Below are positions 13,160-28,100 of a DNA stretch of 64,000 nucleotides, piece by piece. Position 1 is the first letter of the stretch. Each line of letters opens with the position of its first letter. The position numbers were made by a program, and so were the translations under genes. Source of the stretch: Anadara kagoshimensis (lineage: Eukaryota; Mollusca; Bivalvia; Arcoida; Arcidae); the NCBI GenBank assembly GCA_021292105.1, contig CM037868.1, positions 28,540,139 to 28,604,138 on the forward strand, in the 5' to 3' direction. The notes under the pieces are model-generated. The model searched no databases. It saw only the letters and a program-made list of their open reading frames with translations, and was not told the origin of the DNA.

Positions 13160-16100
13160 GGGGTTAGTGTTGAGCTAAATCACTTATATGTTATAATTAT
13201 CAATCATGTGGTTCTTTTTACAAGTCATGGTATCAAATCCGCTGGTGTCATAGCAGCCGATGTTCTGACCAGGTGTGGAATTGGTATAGCATTTGGAGCC
13301 ATGCTTACTGGTGAGTATCACGGTTGTGTGATTAATGTTTTCCTAAGTTATTGTATATCTACCCTTAGTACTGCCTTAGTTACTGTATATCTACCCTTCG
13401 ATCTGCCTTAGTTACTGTATATCTACCCTTCAGTCTGCCTTAGTTACTGTATATCTACCCTTCAGTCTGCCTTAGTTACTGTATATCTACCCTTAGTACT
13501 GCCTTAGTTATTGTATATCTACCCTTAGTACTGCCTTAGTTACTGTATATCTACCCTTTGATCTGCCTTAGTTACTGTATATCTACCCTTCAGTCTGCCT
13601 TAGTTACTGTATATCTACCCTTCGATCTGCCTTAGTTATTGTATATCTACCCTTCGATCTGCCTTAGTTATTGTATATTTACCCTTAGTACTGCCTTAGT
13701 TACTGTATATCTACCCTTCGGTATGCCGTAGTTATTGTATATCTACCCTTAGTACTGCCTTAGTTATTGTATATCTACCCTTCATACTGCCTTAGTTATT
13801 GTATATCTACCCTTAGTACTGCCTTAGTTACTGTATATCTACCCTTCGTACTGCCTTAGTCATTGTATATCTACCCTTCGATCTGCCTTAGTTACTGTAT
13901 ATCTACCCTTCGATCTGTCTTAGTTACTGTATATCTACCCTTCGGTATGCCGTAGTTATTGTATATCTACCCTTAGTACTGCCTTAGTTATTGTATATCT
14001 ACCCTTCGTACTGCCTTAGTTACTGTATATCTACCCTTCGTACTGCCTTAGTTATTGTATATCTACCCTTAGTACTGCCTTAGTTACTGTATATCTACCC
14101 TTCGATCTGCCTTAGTTATTGTATATCTACCCTTAGTACTGCCTTAGTTACTGTATATCTACCCTTCATCTGCCTTAGTTATTGTATATCTACCCTTCAG
14201 TCTGCCTTAGTTATTGTAATCTACCCTTCGATCTGCCTTAGTTATTGTATATTACCCTTATCTGCCTTAGTTATTGTATATCTACCTTCAGTCAGCCTAG
14301 TTATTGTATATCTACCCTTAGTCTGCCTTAGTTATTGTATATCTACCCTTCGATCTGCCTTAGTTATTGTATATCTACCCTTAGTCAGCCTTAGTTATTG
14401 TATATCTACCCTTCGTCTGCCTTAGTCTTGTATATCTACCCTTCGATCTGCCTTAGTTATGTATATCTACCCTTAGATCTGCCTTAGTTATTGTATATCT
14501 ACCCTTCGGTATGCCGTTAGTTATTGTATATCTACCCTTAGTAGCCTTAGTTATTGTATATCTACCCTTCGATCTGCCTTAGTTACTGTATATCTACCCT
14601 TCGATCTGCCTTAGTTATTGTATATCTACCCTTAGTACTGCCTTAGTTATTGTATATCTACCCTTCGATCTGCCTTAATTATTGTATATCTACCCTTATC
14701 TGCCTTAGTTACTGTTATCTACCCTTCATTCTGCCTTAGTTATTGTATATCTACCCTTCATCTGCCTTAGTTATTGTATATCTACCCTTCGGTCTGCCTT
14801 AGTTATGTATATCTACCCTTCGATCTGCCTTAGTCATTGTATATCTACCCTTCGGTCAGCCTTAGTTACTGTATATCTACCCTTCGTTCTGCCTTAGTTT
14901 GTATATCTACCCTTCGTCTGCCTTAGTTATGTATATCTACCCTTCGTCTGCCTTAGTTATTGTATATCTACCCTTAGACTGCCTTAGTTATGTATATCTA
15001 CCCTTCGTCTGCCTTAGTTATTGTATATTACCCTTTGTACTGCCTTATTTACTGTTTATCTACCCTTCGGTTCTGCCTTAGTTATGTATATCTACCCTTC
15101 GTTCTGCCTTAGTTATGTATATCTACCCCGGTCTGTCCTTATTACTGTATATATACCCTTCGGTCTGCCTTAGTCATTGTATATCTACCCTTCGGTCTGC
15201 CTTAGTTACTGTATATATACCCTTCGTTCTGCCTTAGTCTTGTATATCTACCCTTCGTTCTGCTTAGTTACTGTATATCTACCCTTCGTTCTGCCTTAGT
15301 CATTGTATATCTACCCTTCGTTGTACTGCCTTATTATTGTATATCTACCCTTCGTCTGCCTTAGTTACTGTATATCTACCCTTCGGTCTGCCTTATCTTG
15401 TATATCTACCCTTCGGTCTGCTTAGTTACTGTATATCTACCCTTCGTTCTGTCTTATTTACTGTATATCTACCCTTCGGTCTGTCTTATTTACTGTATAT
15501 CTACCCTTCGGTCTGCCTTAGTTACTGTATATATACCCTTCGGTCTGCCTTAGTTACTGTATATTACCCTTCGTCTGTCTTATTTACTGTATATATACCC
15601 TTCGGTCTGCCTTAGTCATGTATATCTACCCTTCGGTCTGCCTTAGTTACTGTATATCTACCCTCCGGTCTGCCTTAGTTACTGTATATCTACCCTCGGT
15701 CTGTCCTTAGTTACTTATATATACCCTTCGATCTGCCTTAGTTACTGTATATCTACCCTTCGTCTGTCTTATTTACTGTATATATACCCTTCGATCTGTC
15801 TTAGTTACTGTATATCTACCCTTCGGTCTGTCATATTTACTTATATATACCCTTCGATCTGCCTTAGTTACTGTATATCTACCCTTCGTCTGCTTAGTTA
15901 TTTATATATACCCTTCGTCTGCTTATTTACTGTATATATACCATTCGGTCTGCTTAGTCATTGTATATCTACCCTTCGGTCTGCCTTAGTTACTGTATAT
16001 CTACCCTCGGTCTGCCTTAGTCTTTATATCTACCCTCGGTCTGCCTTAGTTACTGTATATCTACCCTCGGTCTGCCTTAGTTACTGTATATCTACCCTCC

Positions 16101-19100
16101 GGTCTGCCTTATTACTGTATATCTACCCTTCGGTCTGCCTTAGTTACTGTATATCTACCCTCCGATCTGCCTTAGTTACTGTATATCTACCCTCCGGTCT
16201 GCTTAGTTACTGTATATCTACCCTTCGATCTGCATTAGTTACTGTATATCTACCCTTCGTTCTGCCTTAGTTACTGTATATCTACCCTTCGTCTGCCTTA
16301 GTTACTGTATATACCCTTCGGTCTGTCTTAGCATTGTATATCTACCCTCGGTCTGCCTTAGTTACTGTATATCTACCCTCCGGTCTGCCTTAGTTACTGT
16401 ATATCTACCCTCGGTCTGCCTTAGTTACTGTATATCTACCCTTCGTCTGCCTTAGTTACTGTATATCTACCCTTCGTCTGCTTAGTTACTGTATATGTAC
16501 CCTTCTCTGCCTTAGTTACTGTATATCTACCCTTCGTTCTGCCTTAGTTATGTATATCTACCCTTCGTTCTGTCTTATTTACTGTATATATACCCTTCGG
16601 TCTGCCTTAGTCATTGTATATCTACCCTTCGGTCTGCCTTAGTTACTGTATATCTACCCTCCGGTCTGCCTTAGTTACTGTATATCTACCCTCCGGTCTG
16701 CCTTAGTTACTGTATATATACCCTTCGGTCTGCTTAGTCTTGTATATCTACCCTTCGTACTGCTTATTATGTATATCTACCCTTCGTTCTGTCTTATTTA
16801 CTGTATATATACCACTTCGATCTGTCTTATTTACTGTATATCTACCCTTCGTTCTGTCTTATTTACTGTATATATACCCTTCGATCTGCCTTAGTTACTG
16901 TATATCTACCATTCGGTCAGTCTTATTTACTTTATATCTACCCTTCGTTCTGTCTTAGTTACTGTATATCTACCCTTCGGTCTGCCTTAGTTACTGTATA
17001 CTACCCTTCGGTCTGTCTTAGTTACTGTATATCTACCATTCGGTCTGTCTTAGTACTGTATATCTACCCTTCGGTCTGTCTTAGTTACTGTATATCTACC
17101 CTTCGTCTGCCTTAGTTACTGTATATCTACCCTTCGTTCTGCCTTAGTCATTGTATACCTACCCTTAGTACTGCCTTAGTTATGTATATCTACCCTCGGT
17201 CTGCCTTAGTACTGTATATCTACCCTCGGTCTGCCTTAGTCATTGTATATCTACCCTTCGGTCTGCCTTAGTTACTGTATATCTACCCTTCGTTCTGCCT
17301 TAGTTACTGTATATCTACCCTTCGTCTGTCCTTATTTCTGTATATCTACCCTTCGGTCTGCCTTAGTTATGTATATATCCCTTCGTCTGCCTTAGTTACT
17401 GTATATCTACCCTTCGTTCTGTCTTATTTACTGTATATATACCCTTCGGTCTGCCTTAGTCATTGTATATCTACCCTTCGGTCTGCCTTAGTTACTGTAT
17501 ATCTACCCTCCGGTCTGCCTTAGTTACTGTATATCTACCCTCCGTCTGCCTTAGTTACTGTATATCTACCCTTCGTTCTGTCTTATTTACTGTATATATA
17601 CCCTTCGATCTGTCTTATTTACTGTATATCTACCCTTCGTTCTGTCTTATTTACTGTATTATACCCTTCGATCTGCCTTAGTTACTGTATATCTACCCTT
17701 CGGTCTGCTTATTTACTGTATATATACCCTTCGGTCTGTCTTAGTTACTGTATATCTACCCTTCGGTCTGTCTTATTTACTGTATATCTACCCTTCGATC
17801 TGCTTTAGTTACTGTATATCTACCCTTCGTTCTGCCTTAGTTATTGTATAATACCCTTAGTTCTGCCTTATTTACTGTATAATCCCTTCGGTCCTGCCTT
17901 AGTCATTGTATATCTACCCTTCGGTCTGCTTTAGATACTGTATATCTACCCTCGGTCTGCCTTAGTTACTGTATATATACCCTTCGGTCTGCCTTAGTCA
18001 TTGTATATCTACCCTCCGGTCTGCCTTAGTTACTGTATATCTACCCTCCGGTCTGCCTTAGTTACTGTATATCTACCCTCCGGTCTGCCTTAGTTACTGT
18101 ATATCTACCCTTCGGTCTGCCTTAGTTACTGTATATCTACCCTCCGGTCTGCCTTAGTTACTGTATATCTACCCTCCGGTCTGCCTTAGTTACTGTATAT
18201 CTACCCTTCGATCTGCCTTAGTTACTGTATATCTACCCTTCGTTCTGCCTTAGTTACTGTATATCTACCCTCCGGTCTGCCTTAGTTACTGTATATATAC
18301 CCTTCGGTCTGCCTTAGTCATTGTAGATCTACCCTCGTCTGCCTTAGTTACTGTATATCTACCTCCGGTCTGCCTTAGTTACTGTATATCTACCCTCGTC
18401 TGCCTTAGTTTACTGTATATCTCCCTCCGGTCTGCCTTAGTTACTGTATATCTACCCTTCGTCTGCCTTAGTTACTGTATATCTACCCTCCGGTCTGCCT
18501 TAGTTACTGTATATCTACCATCCGGTCTGCCTTAGTTACTGTATATCTACCCTTCGATCTGCCTTAGTTACTGTATATCTACCCTTCGTTCTGCCTTAGT
18601 TATTGTATATCTACCCTTCGTTCTGTCTTATTTACTGTATATCTACCCTTCGGTCTGCCTTAGTTACTGTATATATACCCTTCGGTCTGTCTTAGTTACT
18701 GTATATCTACCCTTCGTTCTGTCTTATTTACTGTATATCTACCCTTCGGTCTGCCTTAGTCATTGTATATCTACCCTTCGATCTGTCTTAGTTACTGTAT
18801 ATATACCCTTCATTCTGTCTTAGTCATTGTATATCTACCCTTCGATCTGTCTTAGTTACTGTATATATACCCTTCGGTCAGTCTTAGTTACTGTATATCT
18901 ACCCTTTATTCTGCCTTAGTCATTGTATATCTACCCTTCGATCTGTCTTAGTTACTGTATATATACCCTTCGGTCTGTCTCAGTTACTGTATATATACCC
19001 TTCGTTCTGTCTTAGTTATTGTATATCTACCCTTCGATCTGTCTTAGTTACTGTATATATACCCTTCGGTCTGCCTTAGTCATTGTATATCTACCCTTCG

Positions 19101-22100
19101 TTCTGTCTTAGTTACTGTATATATACCCTTTATTCTGCCTTAGTCATTGTATATCTACCCTTCGTTCTGTCTTAGTTACTGTATATCTACCCTTCGGTCT
19201 GCCTTAGTTACTGTATATCTACCCTTCGTCTGTCTTAGTTACTGTATATCTACCCTTCGTCTGCCTTAGTCATTGTATATCTACCCTTCGTTCTGTCTTA
19301 TTTACTGTATATATACCCTTCGGTCTGCCTTAGTCATTTATATGTCTACCCTTCGATCTGTCTTAGTTACTGTATATATACCCTTCATTCTGCCTTAGTT
19401 ACTGTATATCTACCCTTCGATCTGCCTTAGTTACTGTATATATACCCTTCGTCTGCCTTAGTCATTGTATATCTACCTTCGTTCTGTCTTAGTTACTGTA
19501 TATATACCCTTTATTCTGCCTTAGTTACTGTATATCTACCCTTCGGTCTGCCTTAGTTACTGTATATCTACCCTTTGGTCTGCCTTAGTTACTGTATATC
19601 TACCCTTTGGTCTGCCTTAGTTACTGTATATCTACCCTTCGTCTGCCTTAGTTACTGTATATCTACCCTTCGTTCTGTCTTAGTTACTGTATATATACCC
19701 TTTATTCTGCCTTAGTTACTGTATATCTACCCTTAGGTCTGCCTTAGTTACTGTATATCTACCCTTCGTTCTGTCTAAGTTACTGTATATCTACCCTTCG
19801 GTCAGCCTTAGTTACTGTATATCTACCCTTTGTTCTGTCTCAGTTACTGTATATCTACCCTTCGGTCTGCCTTAGTCATTGTATATCTACCCTTCGGTCT
19901 GCCTTAGTTACTGTATATCTACCCTTCGTTCTGTCTAAGTTACTGTATATCTACCCTTCGGTCAGCCTTAGTTATTGTATATCTACCCTTCGTTCTGTCT
20001 AAGTTACTGTATATCTACTCTTTGGTCTGCCTTATTTACTGTATATCTACCCTTCATTCTGTCTTAGTTACTGTATATTTACCCTTCGGTCTGCCTTAGT
20101 TATTGTATATCTACCCTTCGTTCTGTCTAAGTTACTGTATATCTACCCTTCGGTCAGCCTTAGTTACTGTATATCTACCCTTCGTCAGCCTTAGTTACTG
20201 TATATCTACCCTTCGGTCTGCCTTAGTTACTGTATATCTACCCTTCGTTCTGTCTAAGTTACTGTATATCTACCCTTCGGTCAGCCTTAGTTACTGTATA
20301 TCTACCCTTTGGTCAGCCTTAGTTACTGTATATCTACCCTTCGTTCTGTCTAAGTTACTGTATATCTACCCTTCGGTCAGCCTTAGTTACTGTATATCTA
20401 CCCTTCGGTCAGCCTTAGTTACTGTATTCTACCCTTCGGTCTGCCTTAGTTATTGTATATCTACCCTTCGTTCTGTCTAAGTTACTGTATATCTACCCTT
20501 CGGTCAGCCTTAGTTACTGTATATCTACCCTTCGGTCAGCCTTAATTACTGTATATCTACTCTTTGGTCTGCCTTAGTTACTGTATATCTACCTTCATTC
20601 TGTCTTAGTTACTGTATATTTACCCTTCGATCTGCCTTAGTTATTGTATATCTACCCTTCGTTCCGTCTAAGTTACTGTATATCTACCCTTCGGTCAGCC
20701 TTAGTTACTGTATATCTCTCCTCCGGTCTGCCTTAGTTACTGTATATTTACCCTTTGGTCTGCCTTAGTTACTGTATATCTACCCTTCGGTCAGCCTTAG
20801 TTATTTTATATCTACCCTCCGGTCTGCCTTAGTTACTGTATATTTACCCTTTGGTCTGCCTTAGTTACTGTATATCTACCCTTCGGTCAGCCTTAGTTAT
20901 TGTATATCTACCCTTCGTTCCGTCTAAGTTACTGTATATCTACCCTTCGGTCAGCCTTAGTTACTGTATATCTACCCTTCGGTCAGCCTTAGTTACTGTA
21001 TATCTACCCTCCGGTCTGCCTTAGTTACTGTATATCTACCCTTCGGTCAGCCTTAGTTACTGTATATCTACCCTTCGGTCAGCCTTAGTTACTGTATATC
21101 TACCCTCCGGTCTGCCTTAGTTACTGTATATCTACCCTTCGGTCAGCCTTAGTTACTGTATATCTACCCTTCGGTCAGCCTTAGTTACTGTATATCTACC
21201 CTTCGGTCAGCCTTAGTGTATATATATCTACCCTTCGGTCAGCCTTAGTTACTGTATATCTACCCTTCGGTCAGCCTTAGTTACTGTATATCTACCCTCC
21301 GGTCTGCCTTAGTTACTGTATATTACCCTTCGGTCAGCCTTAGTTACTGTATATCTACCCTCTGGTCTGCCTTAGTTACTGTATATCTACCCTTCGGTCA
21401 GCCTTAGTTACTGTATTCTACCCTCCGGTCTGCTTAGTTACTGTATATCTACCCTTGGTCTGCTTAGTTACTGTATATCTACCCTTTGGTCTGCCTTAGT
21501 TACTGTATATCTACCCTTCGGTCTGCCTTAGTTACTGTATATCTACCCTTCGTCTGTCTTAGTTACTGTATATATACCCTTTATTCTGCCTTAGTTACTG
21601 TATATCTACCCTAGGTCTGCCCTAGTTACTGTATATCTACCCTTCGTTCTGTCTAAGTTACTGTATATCTACCCTTCGGTCAGCCTTAGTTATGTATATC
21701 TACCCTTCGTGTCTTAGTTACTGTATATCTACCCTTCGGTCAGCCTTAGTTACTGTTTATCTACCCTTCGGTCAGCCTTAGTTACTGTATATTTACCCTT
21801 CGGTCAGCCTTATTACTGTATATCTACCCTTCGGTCAGCCTTAGTTACTGTATATCTACCCTTCGTCAGCCTTAGTTACTGTATATCTACCCTTCGGTCA
21901 GCCTTAGTTACTGTATATCTACCCTTCGTTCAGCCTTAGTTACTGTATATCTACCTTCGGTCAGCATTAGTTACTGTATATCTACCCTTCGGTCAGCATT
22001 AGTTACTGTATATCTACCCTTCGGTCAGCCTTAGTACTGTATATCTACCGTTCGGTACGTATGTTACGTGAGTCTTAATGTGTTATATGATATGCTGTTG

Positions 22101-25100
22101 AAATAAAAAAAAATCGCTGAATTAAAAATAATAAAAGAAGGTAGAAGTAGTGTTGTAAGAAAATGTATTGTTTTGTAGATCGTCAGATTATCAGCAATTA
22201 TCACCACGGCGTCTGCAACAAGCACAGATTTTGTCACACTCAGAATCTATCGACATATTTTCCTGCGCTTCACCCACATCCATAGGGTCTTCCCTTATCC
22301 ACTGGAACCGGACATAAACCGAGCATTGAAATCTGGGACATCAAGGGTAATATGTTCAAATTCAATGTGTCTGACGTTGGTGGAATCGTTTTTAAGCCCT
22401 TCCCTTATTTCACTTATTGAGGCATTAGTTCTGGGATATTGAGGAAACTATACTATATCTTCAAAATAAAACACTTACCTCGGTTTAAATGAGCTAACTT
22501 TCTCACACTTGAATTTAAACAATATCCATAATATTCAATGTACATCATTAGGCCACGGACAATTTGGGACGGAATAATGCTGTCACAGAAAAGCAAAGAC
22601 CACACATATGTGAATAAAATAAGCCCCCTAAAAAGTTGACGTTTATGCGAATTTTCGATAACCACGATCTACAACCGGGATACTTGTTTAAGTTTGGCTT
22701 CCGTCATATATTAAAAATAAAGTTGATACAGGAAAAAATTACAAAAAAACATTTACACAAATATTTTGGGAATAATTGTTTAATAAGATGCTGTCATGGA
22801 CAAAATATTATATCGCAATATCATTGAAAATGATGATTTCTCGATATTACCAAATTTTGACACATGTATAGAAAGAAAAAAATAAAACTGTTGTGTTATA
22901 ATTTGTTCAAAACAAATACAACAAGCAGCAGTAGTCAAATACAAACAAGGCAGCAGTAGTCAAATAAACATGGCCTAGCAGTAGTCAAATACATACAGGC
23001 AGAGCAGTAGTCAAATACACAGGCAGCAATAGTCAAATACAACAAGCAGCAGTAGTCAAATACAACAGGCAGCAGTAGTCAAATACAACAGACAGCAGTA
23101 GTCAAATACAACAGGCAGCAGTAGTCAAATACAACAAGCAGCAGTAGTCAAATACAACAGGCAGCAGTAGTCAAATACAACAAGCAGCAGTAGTCAAATA
23201 CAACAAGCAGCAGTAGTCAAATACAACAAGCAGCAGTAGTCAAATACAACAGCAGCAGTAGTCAAATACAACAGGCAGCAGTAGTCAAATACAACAGCAG
23301 CAGTAGTCAAATACAACAGGCAGCAGTAGTCAAATACAACAGCAGCAGTAGTCAAATACAACAGGCAGCAGTAGTCAAATACAACAGGCAGCAGTAGTCA
23401 AATACAACAGGCAGCAGTAGTCAAATACAACAGCAGCAGTATCAACAACAAGCAGCAGTAGTCAAATACAACAGGCAGCAGTAGTCAAATACAACAGGCA
23501 GCAGTAGTCAAATACAACAAGCAGCAGTAGTCAAATACAACAAGCAGTAGTCAAATACAACAGGCAGCAGTAGTCAAATACAACAGGCAGCAGTAGTCAA
23601 ATACAACAAGCAGCAGTAGTCAAATACAACAAGCAGCAGTAGTCAAATACAACAAGCAGCAGTAGTCAAATACAACAAGCAGTAGTAGTCAAATACAACA
23701 GGCAGCAGTAGTCAAATACAACAGGCAGCAGTAGTCAAATACAACAGCAGCAGTAGTCAAATACAACAAGCAGCATAGTCAAATACAACAAGCAGCATAG
23801 TCAAATACAACAAGCAGCAGTAGTCAAATACAACAAGCAGCAGTAGTCAAATACAACAGCAGCAGTAGTCAAATACAACAAGCAGCAGTAGTCAAATACA
23901 ACAAGCAGCAGTAGTCAAATACAACAAGCAGCAGTAGTCAAATACAACAAGCAGCAGTCAAATACAACAAGCAGCAGTAGTCAAATACAACAAGCAGCAG
24001 TAGTCAAATACAACAAGCAGCAGTAGTCAAATACAACAGGCAGCAGTAGTCAAATACAACAGGCAGCAGTAGTCAAATACAACAGGCAGCAGTAGTCAAA
24101 TACAACAGGCAGCAGTAGTCAAATACAACAAGCAGCAGTAGTCAAATACAACAAGCAGCAGTAGTCAAATACAACAAGCAGTAGTCAAATACAACAAGCA
24201 GCAGTAGTCAAATACAACAAGCAGTAGTCAAATACAACAGCAGCAGTAGTCAAATACAACAGCAGCAGTAGTCAAATACAAGCAGCAGTAGTCAAATACA
24301 ACAAGCAGCAGTAGTCAAATACAACAAGCAGCAGTAGTCAAATACAACAAGCAGCAGTAGTCAAATACAACAGGCAGCAGTAGTCAAATACAACAGGCAG
24401 CAGTAGTCAAATACAACAGGCAGCAGTAGTCAAATACAACAGGCAGCAGTAGTCAAATACAACAAGCAGCATTAGTCAAATACAACAGGCAGCAGTAGTC
24501 AATACAACAAGCAGCAGTAGTCAAATACAACATGCAGCAGTAGTCAAATACAACAGGCAGCAGTAGTCAAATACAACAAGCAGCAGTAGTCAAATACAAC
24601 AAGCAGCAGTAGTCAAATACAACAAGCAGCAGTAGTCAAATACAACAAGCAGCAGTAGTCAAATACAACAAGCAGCAGTAGTCAATACAACAAGCAGCAG
24701 TAGTCAATACAACAAGCAGCAGTAGTCAAATACAACAGGCAGCAGTAGTCAATACAACAGGCAGCAGTAGTCAAATACAACAGGCAGCAGTAGTCAAATA
24801 CAACAAGCAGCAGTAGTCAATACAACAAGCAGTAGTCAAATACAACAAGCAGCAGTAGTCGAATACAACAAGCAGCAGTATCAAATACAACAATCAGCAG
24901 TAGTCAAATACAACAAGCAGCAGTAGTCAAATACAACAAGCAGCAGTAGTCAAATACAAGAATCAGCAGTAGTCAAATACAACAAGCAGCAGTAGTCAAA
25001 TACACAATCAGCAGTAGTCAAATACAACAATCAGCAGTAGTCAAATACAAACTACCACTACAGTAGCTCAGTGGTAGAGTGTTCCGGCTCTGTATGGGGA

Positions 25101-28100
25101 CAGGTCTGACCAAGACTTGAAAATTGACATGCAGTGATTGTTTTGTCGCCAATTAGAAATGAAAGTCATGGAGTTCTTCCAAAGTCACGTGTCACGACAT
25201 GCATGGCAGTGACACATTAAAGAAACCAACCAAAGTCACGTGTCACGACATGCATGGCAGTGACACATTAAAGAAACCACCAAAGTCACGTGTCACGACA
25301 TGCATGGCAGTGACACATTAAAGAAACAACCAAAGTCACGTGTCACGACATGCATGGCAGTGACACATTAAAGTAACAACCAAAGTCACGTGTCACGACA
25401 TGCATGGCAGTGACACATTTAAAAACAACCAAAGTCACGTGTCACGACATGCATGGCAGTGACACATTAAAGAAACAACCAAAGTCACGTGTCACGACAT
25501 GCATGGCAGTGACACATTAAAGAAACAACCAAAGTCACGTGTCACGACATGCATGGCAGTGACACATTAAAGAAACAACCAAAGTCACGTGTCACGACAT
25601 GCATGGCAGTGACACATTAAAGAACAACCAAAGTCACGTGTCACGACATGCATGGCAGTGACACATTAAAGAAACCAAAGTCACGTGTCACGACATGCAT
25701 GGCAGTGACACATTAAAGAAACCCTCCCTGTATATTACCCTGAGCAAATGTAAACATTTCTGTCACTTCACCAAAAGCTGGTGACGTCTTGATATAAGTG
25801 AAATATTCTTGACTAGGACGTAAAATCCCAATCAATCAAATACAAATTTTGTACCAAATGCCTCAAGGTACAAGAAGTTTTAACTACAAGGATGAAACTT
25901 ATAGAAAACTTTTTAGTAATGGAATGACATATTTTTAATCTATATTCTCCTTTGATATTCCCAGTAAGTAAGCTTATATTCCTGAAATGACGATTACTGG
26001 TATTCTATGTATTCTCAACTTTCATATACAGTAAACCTGCCTTAAAGGCCACCTTTATAATAGGGACCACCTGCTTTTAAAGACCAGTAAAATGTTATCC
26101 CAATCTCTTTGTTTATGTTATGTGAAACTGTGTATAAGGGCTACCTGTCCAGAAAGGCAACTTTTAGTGGTTCCCTGGGTGACTTTATTAGACAGGTTTG
26201 ACTGTAGTTAGTTTACCATGATTCAGTTTTATTGCCCCATGTCATCGGTTTTACCATCTATTGCAAGTATTTCCATTGGGAATGATGACATTCTGAGAAT
26301 TAGGGATGTAAGCCTTTTTTCAAATTTATGTGTTCTTAACACAAACGTTATATGAGTAATGATCAAGTCGTACATGTACAATAGTGAAGCCCATTGATTT
26401 ATATAATTGTCAGAAACTGACATAAATAAATGGACAAAATAAGTTATTTTAGTTCTTTTTTTCCAGTCAAGATTTGTTCGCTTTAATCGAGGTGGTCAGT
26501 TGAGAATTGGTGGACGAAACAGGAGTGTCCAGAGAAAACCACTGACCATCTGCAAGTAGCCTGATAAATTTTCTTGCATGTCCCTAGAAGGATTCAAACA
26601 TAAGCAGTGAGAGGTGCTGTGATTTATAAACATGTATCTTAGACTACCTTGCCATTGAGGTCTCTAATTATCTATTAAATAAGAATACATGAACCAATGG
26701 TATGTATATAAGTAAAGTTTAGTTTCAACATCATCATTTTAATGTGTACAATCACTTATTGTGTGGTGTGTGTGATACAGATATGTGAAAGTCTGTGCTA
26801 ACTTCATTACATACTTATGTTTGTGAGGCATGTTATGTGTCTTAATATCCATGAAATCATAATCTGGAATTTCTTGTCAGATTTGAGAACCTTTTTAATG
26901 TTAAATGTTTTGTAGTGTTATTACCTGTATTAACAGTTCGTGTTTTAAATCTTTGTAATTCGTGTTCATATTTTTCAATTTTTGTTTGCAAATCATATAT
27001 TTTTAAATTCTTTGGAAGACACGGAACACAGTTAATATTAAATAAATGCACAATAGGCATGGTCATTGTTTGAAATAAAGTCACCTGATTTATGCTGATT
27101 GTTAACATTATAAAAAGTTTCAGTGAAAGAAGTTTTGGATTTCCTATTTTGGATGGAGTTTCAACATTTTGTTTTGGTTTTGGTGGAGGTCTAGACGTAA
27201 TTTCTCATAATGATACATAGCCAAGATTTACAGATGTGTCATGTGCTACTTTTGAATGTATTATTTCATAAAAATTCAAAAGTAGCACAAGACAGGTGGA
27301 TATGGGTAAGAGATGGTTGTTTTTCCTTCCAAACAATGAGTTGAACATACTCTGGAGTCATCTGATGGCATCCAATTATCTGTTCCATTTTTTTATTGAT
27401 GATGGATGTCCATTTCAGTCTAGCCTCGAAATTCTTTGTACTGGAGGGAAATGTAAATAATAAAATATGGCTGTACACAAATGGATTTACCAGTACCAAA
27501 ATTAGTTATGAGTTTCACAAAACTGTTTTTCCATTTATTAATTTTTGTCACATTATTAGTAAAATTGTCATATACCATTTTTTTGAATGTATTTTATGAT
27601 TAAATTCAAAAAATGGTATATGCACAATGTGCAAAAGCACAACATCTGGTTGACATTATAATACTTCAACTTCATAAAATTAACATTAATTTCTTTTTTA
27701 AAATGCAACAAAAAAGCTTGAAACAGCTTATACAAAATGAATATGAGTGATACTTTTCAAACAATGGCCATAACTGTATACGAGTCCTAAACAAAATAAA
27801 TTTGTTATTCAAACTGGTAAATGTTGCTAATATATCAGAAGATGTTTTTCATTCACCACCTTCCTCAAAAGGCACTGCTGTTGGGAGCATGTATTCCAGA
27901 AACTTTTTTTAGTAAAATTATAATGACACAGCTTTTTTAAATTCAATTCTTAAAAAAATTGTAAAGTCTTTACAACTAGTTGGTTTAAAGTTGAAACTTG
28001 ATATGTATTTCTTATAAAATATATGATTAAAAACTACTTGTTTCAACATAAGGGGGAATAATAAATATCAAGATAAGTGAAGGTGTTTTTGAGTATTTAT

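Noticed and set aside
13345-25052. Possible CRISPR array (short regular repeats)
   Set aside because: There are no unique spacers between constant repeats; these are head-to-tail minisatellites in an intron of a eukaryotic gene.
26464-26562. Additional convertase exon after a TTCCAG acceptor
   Set aside because: The reading SRFVRFNRGGQLRIGG has no match to the protease, and the DNA matches a dispersed repeat also present at 52560.
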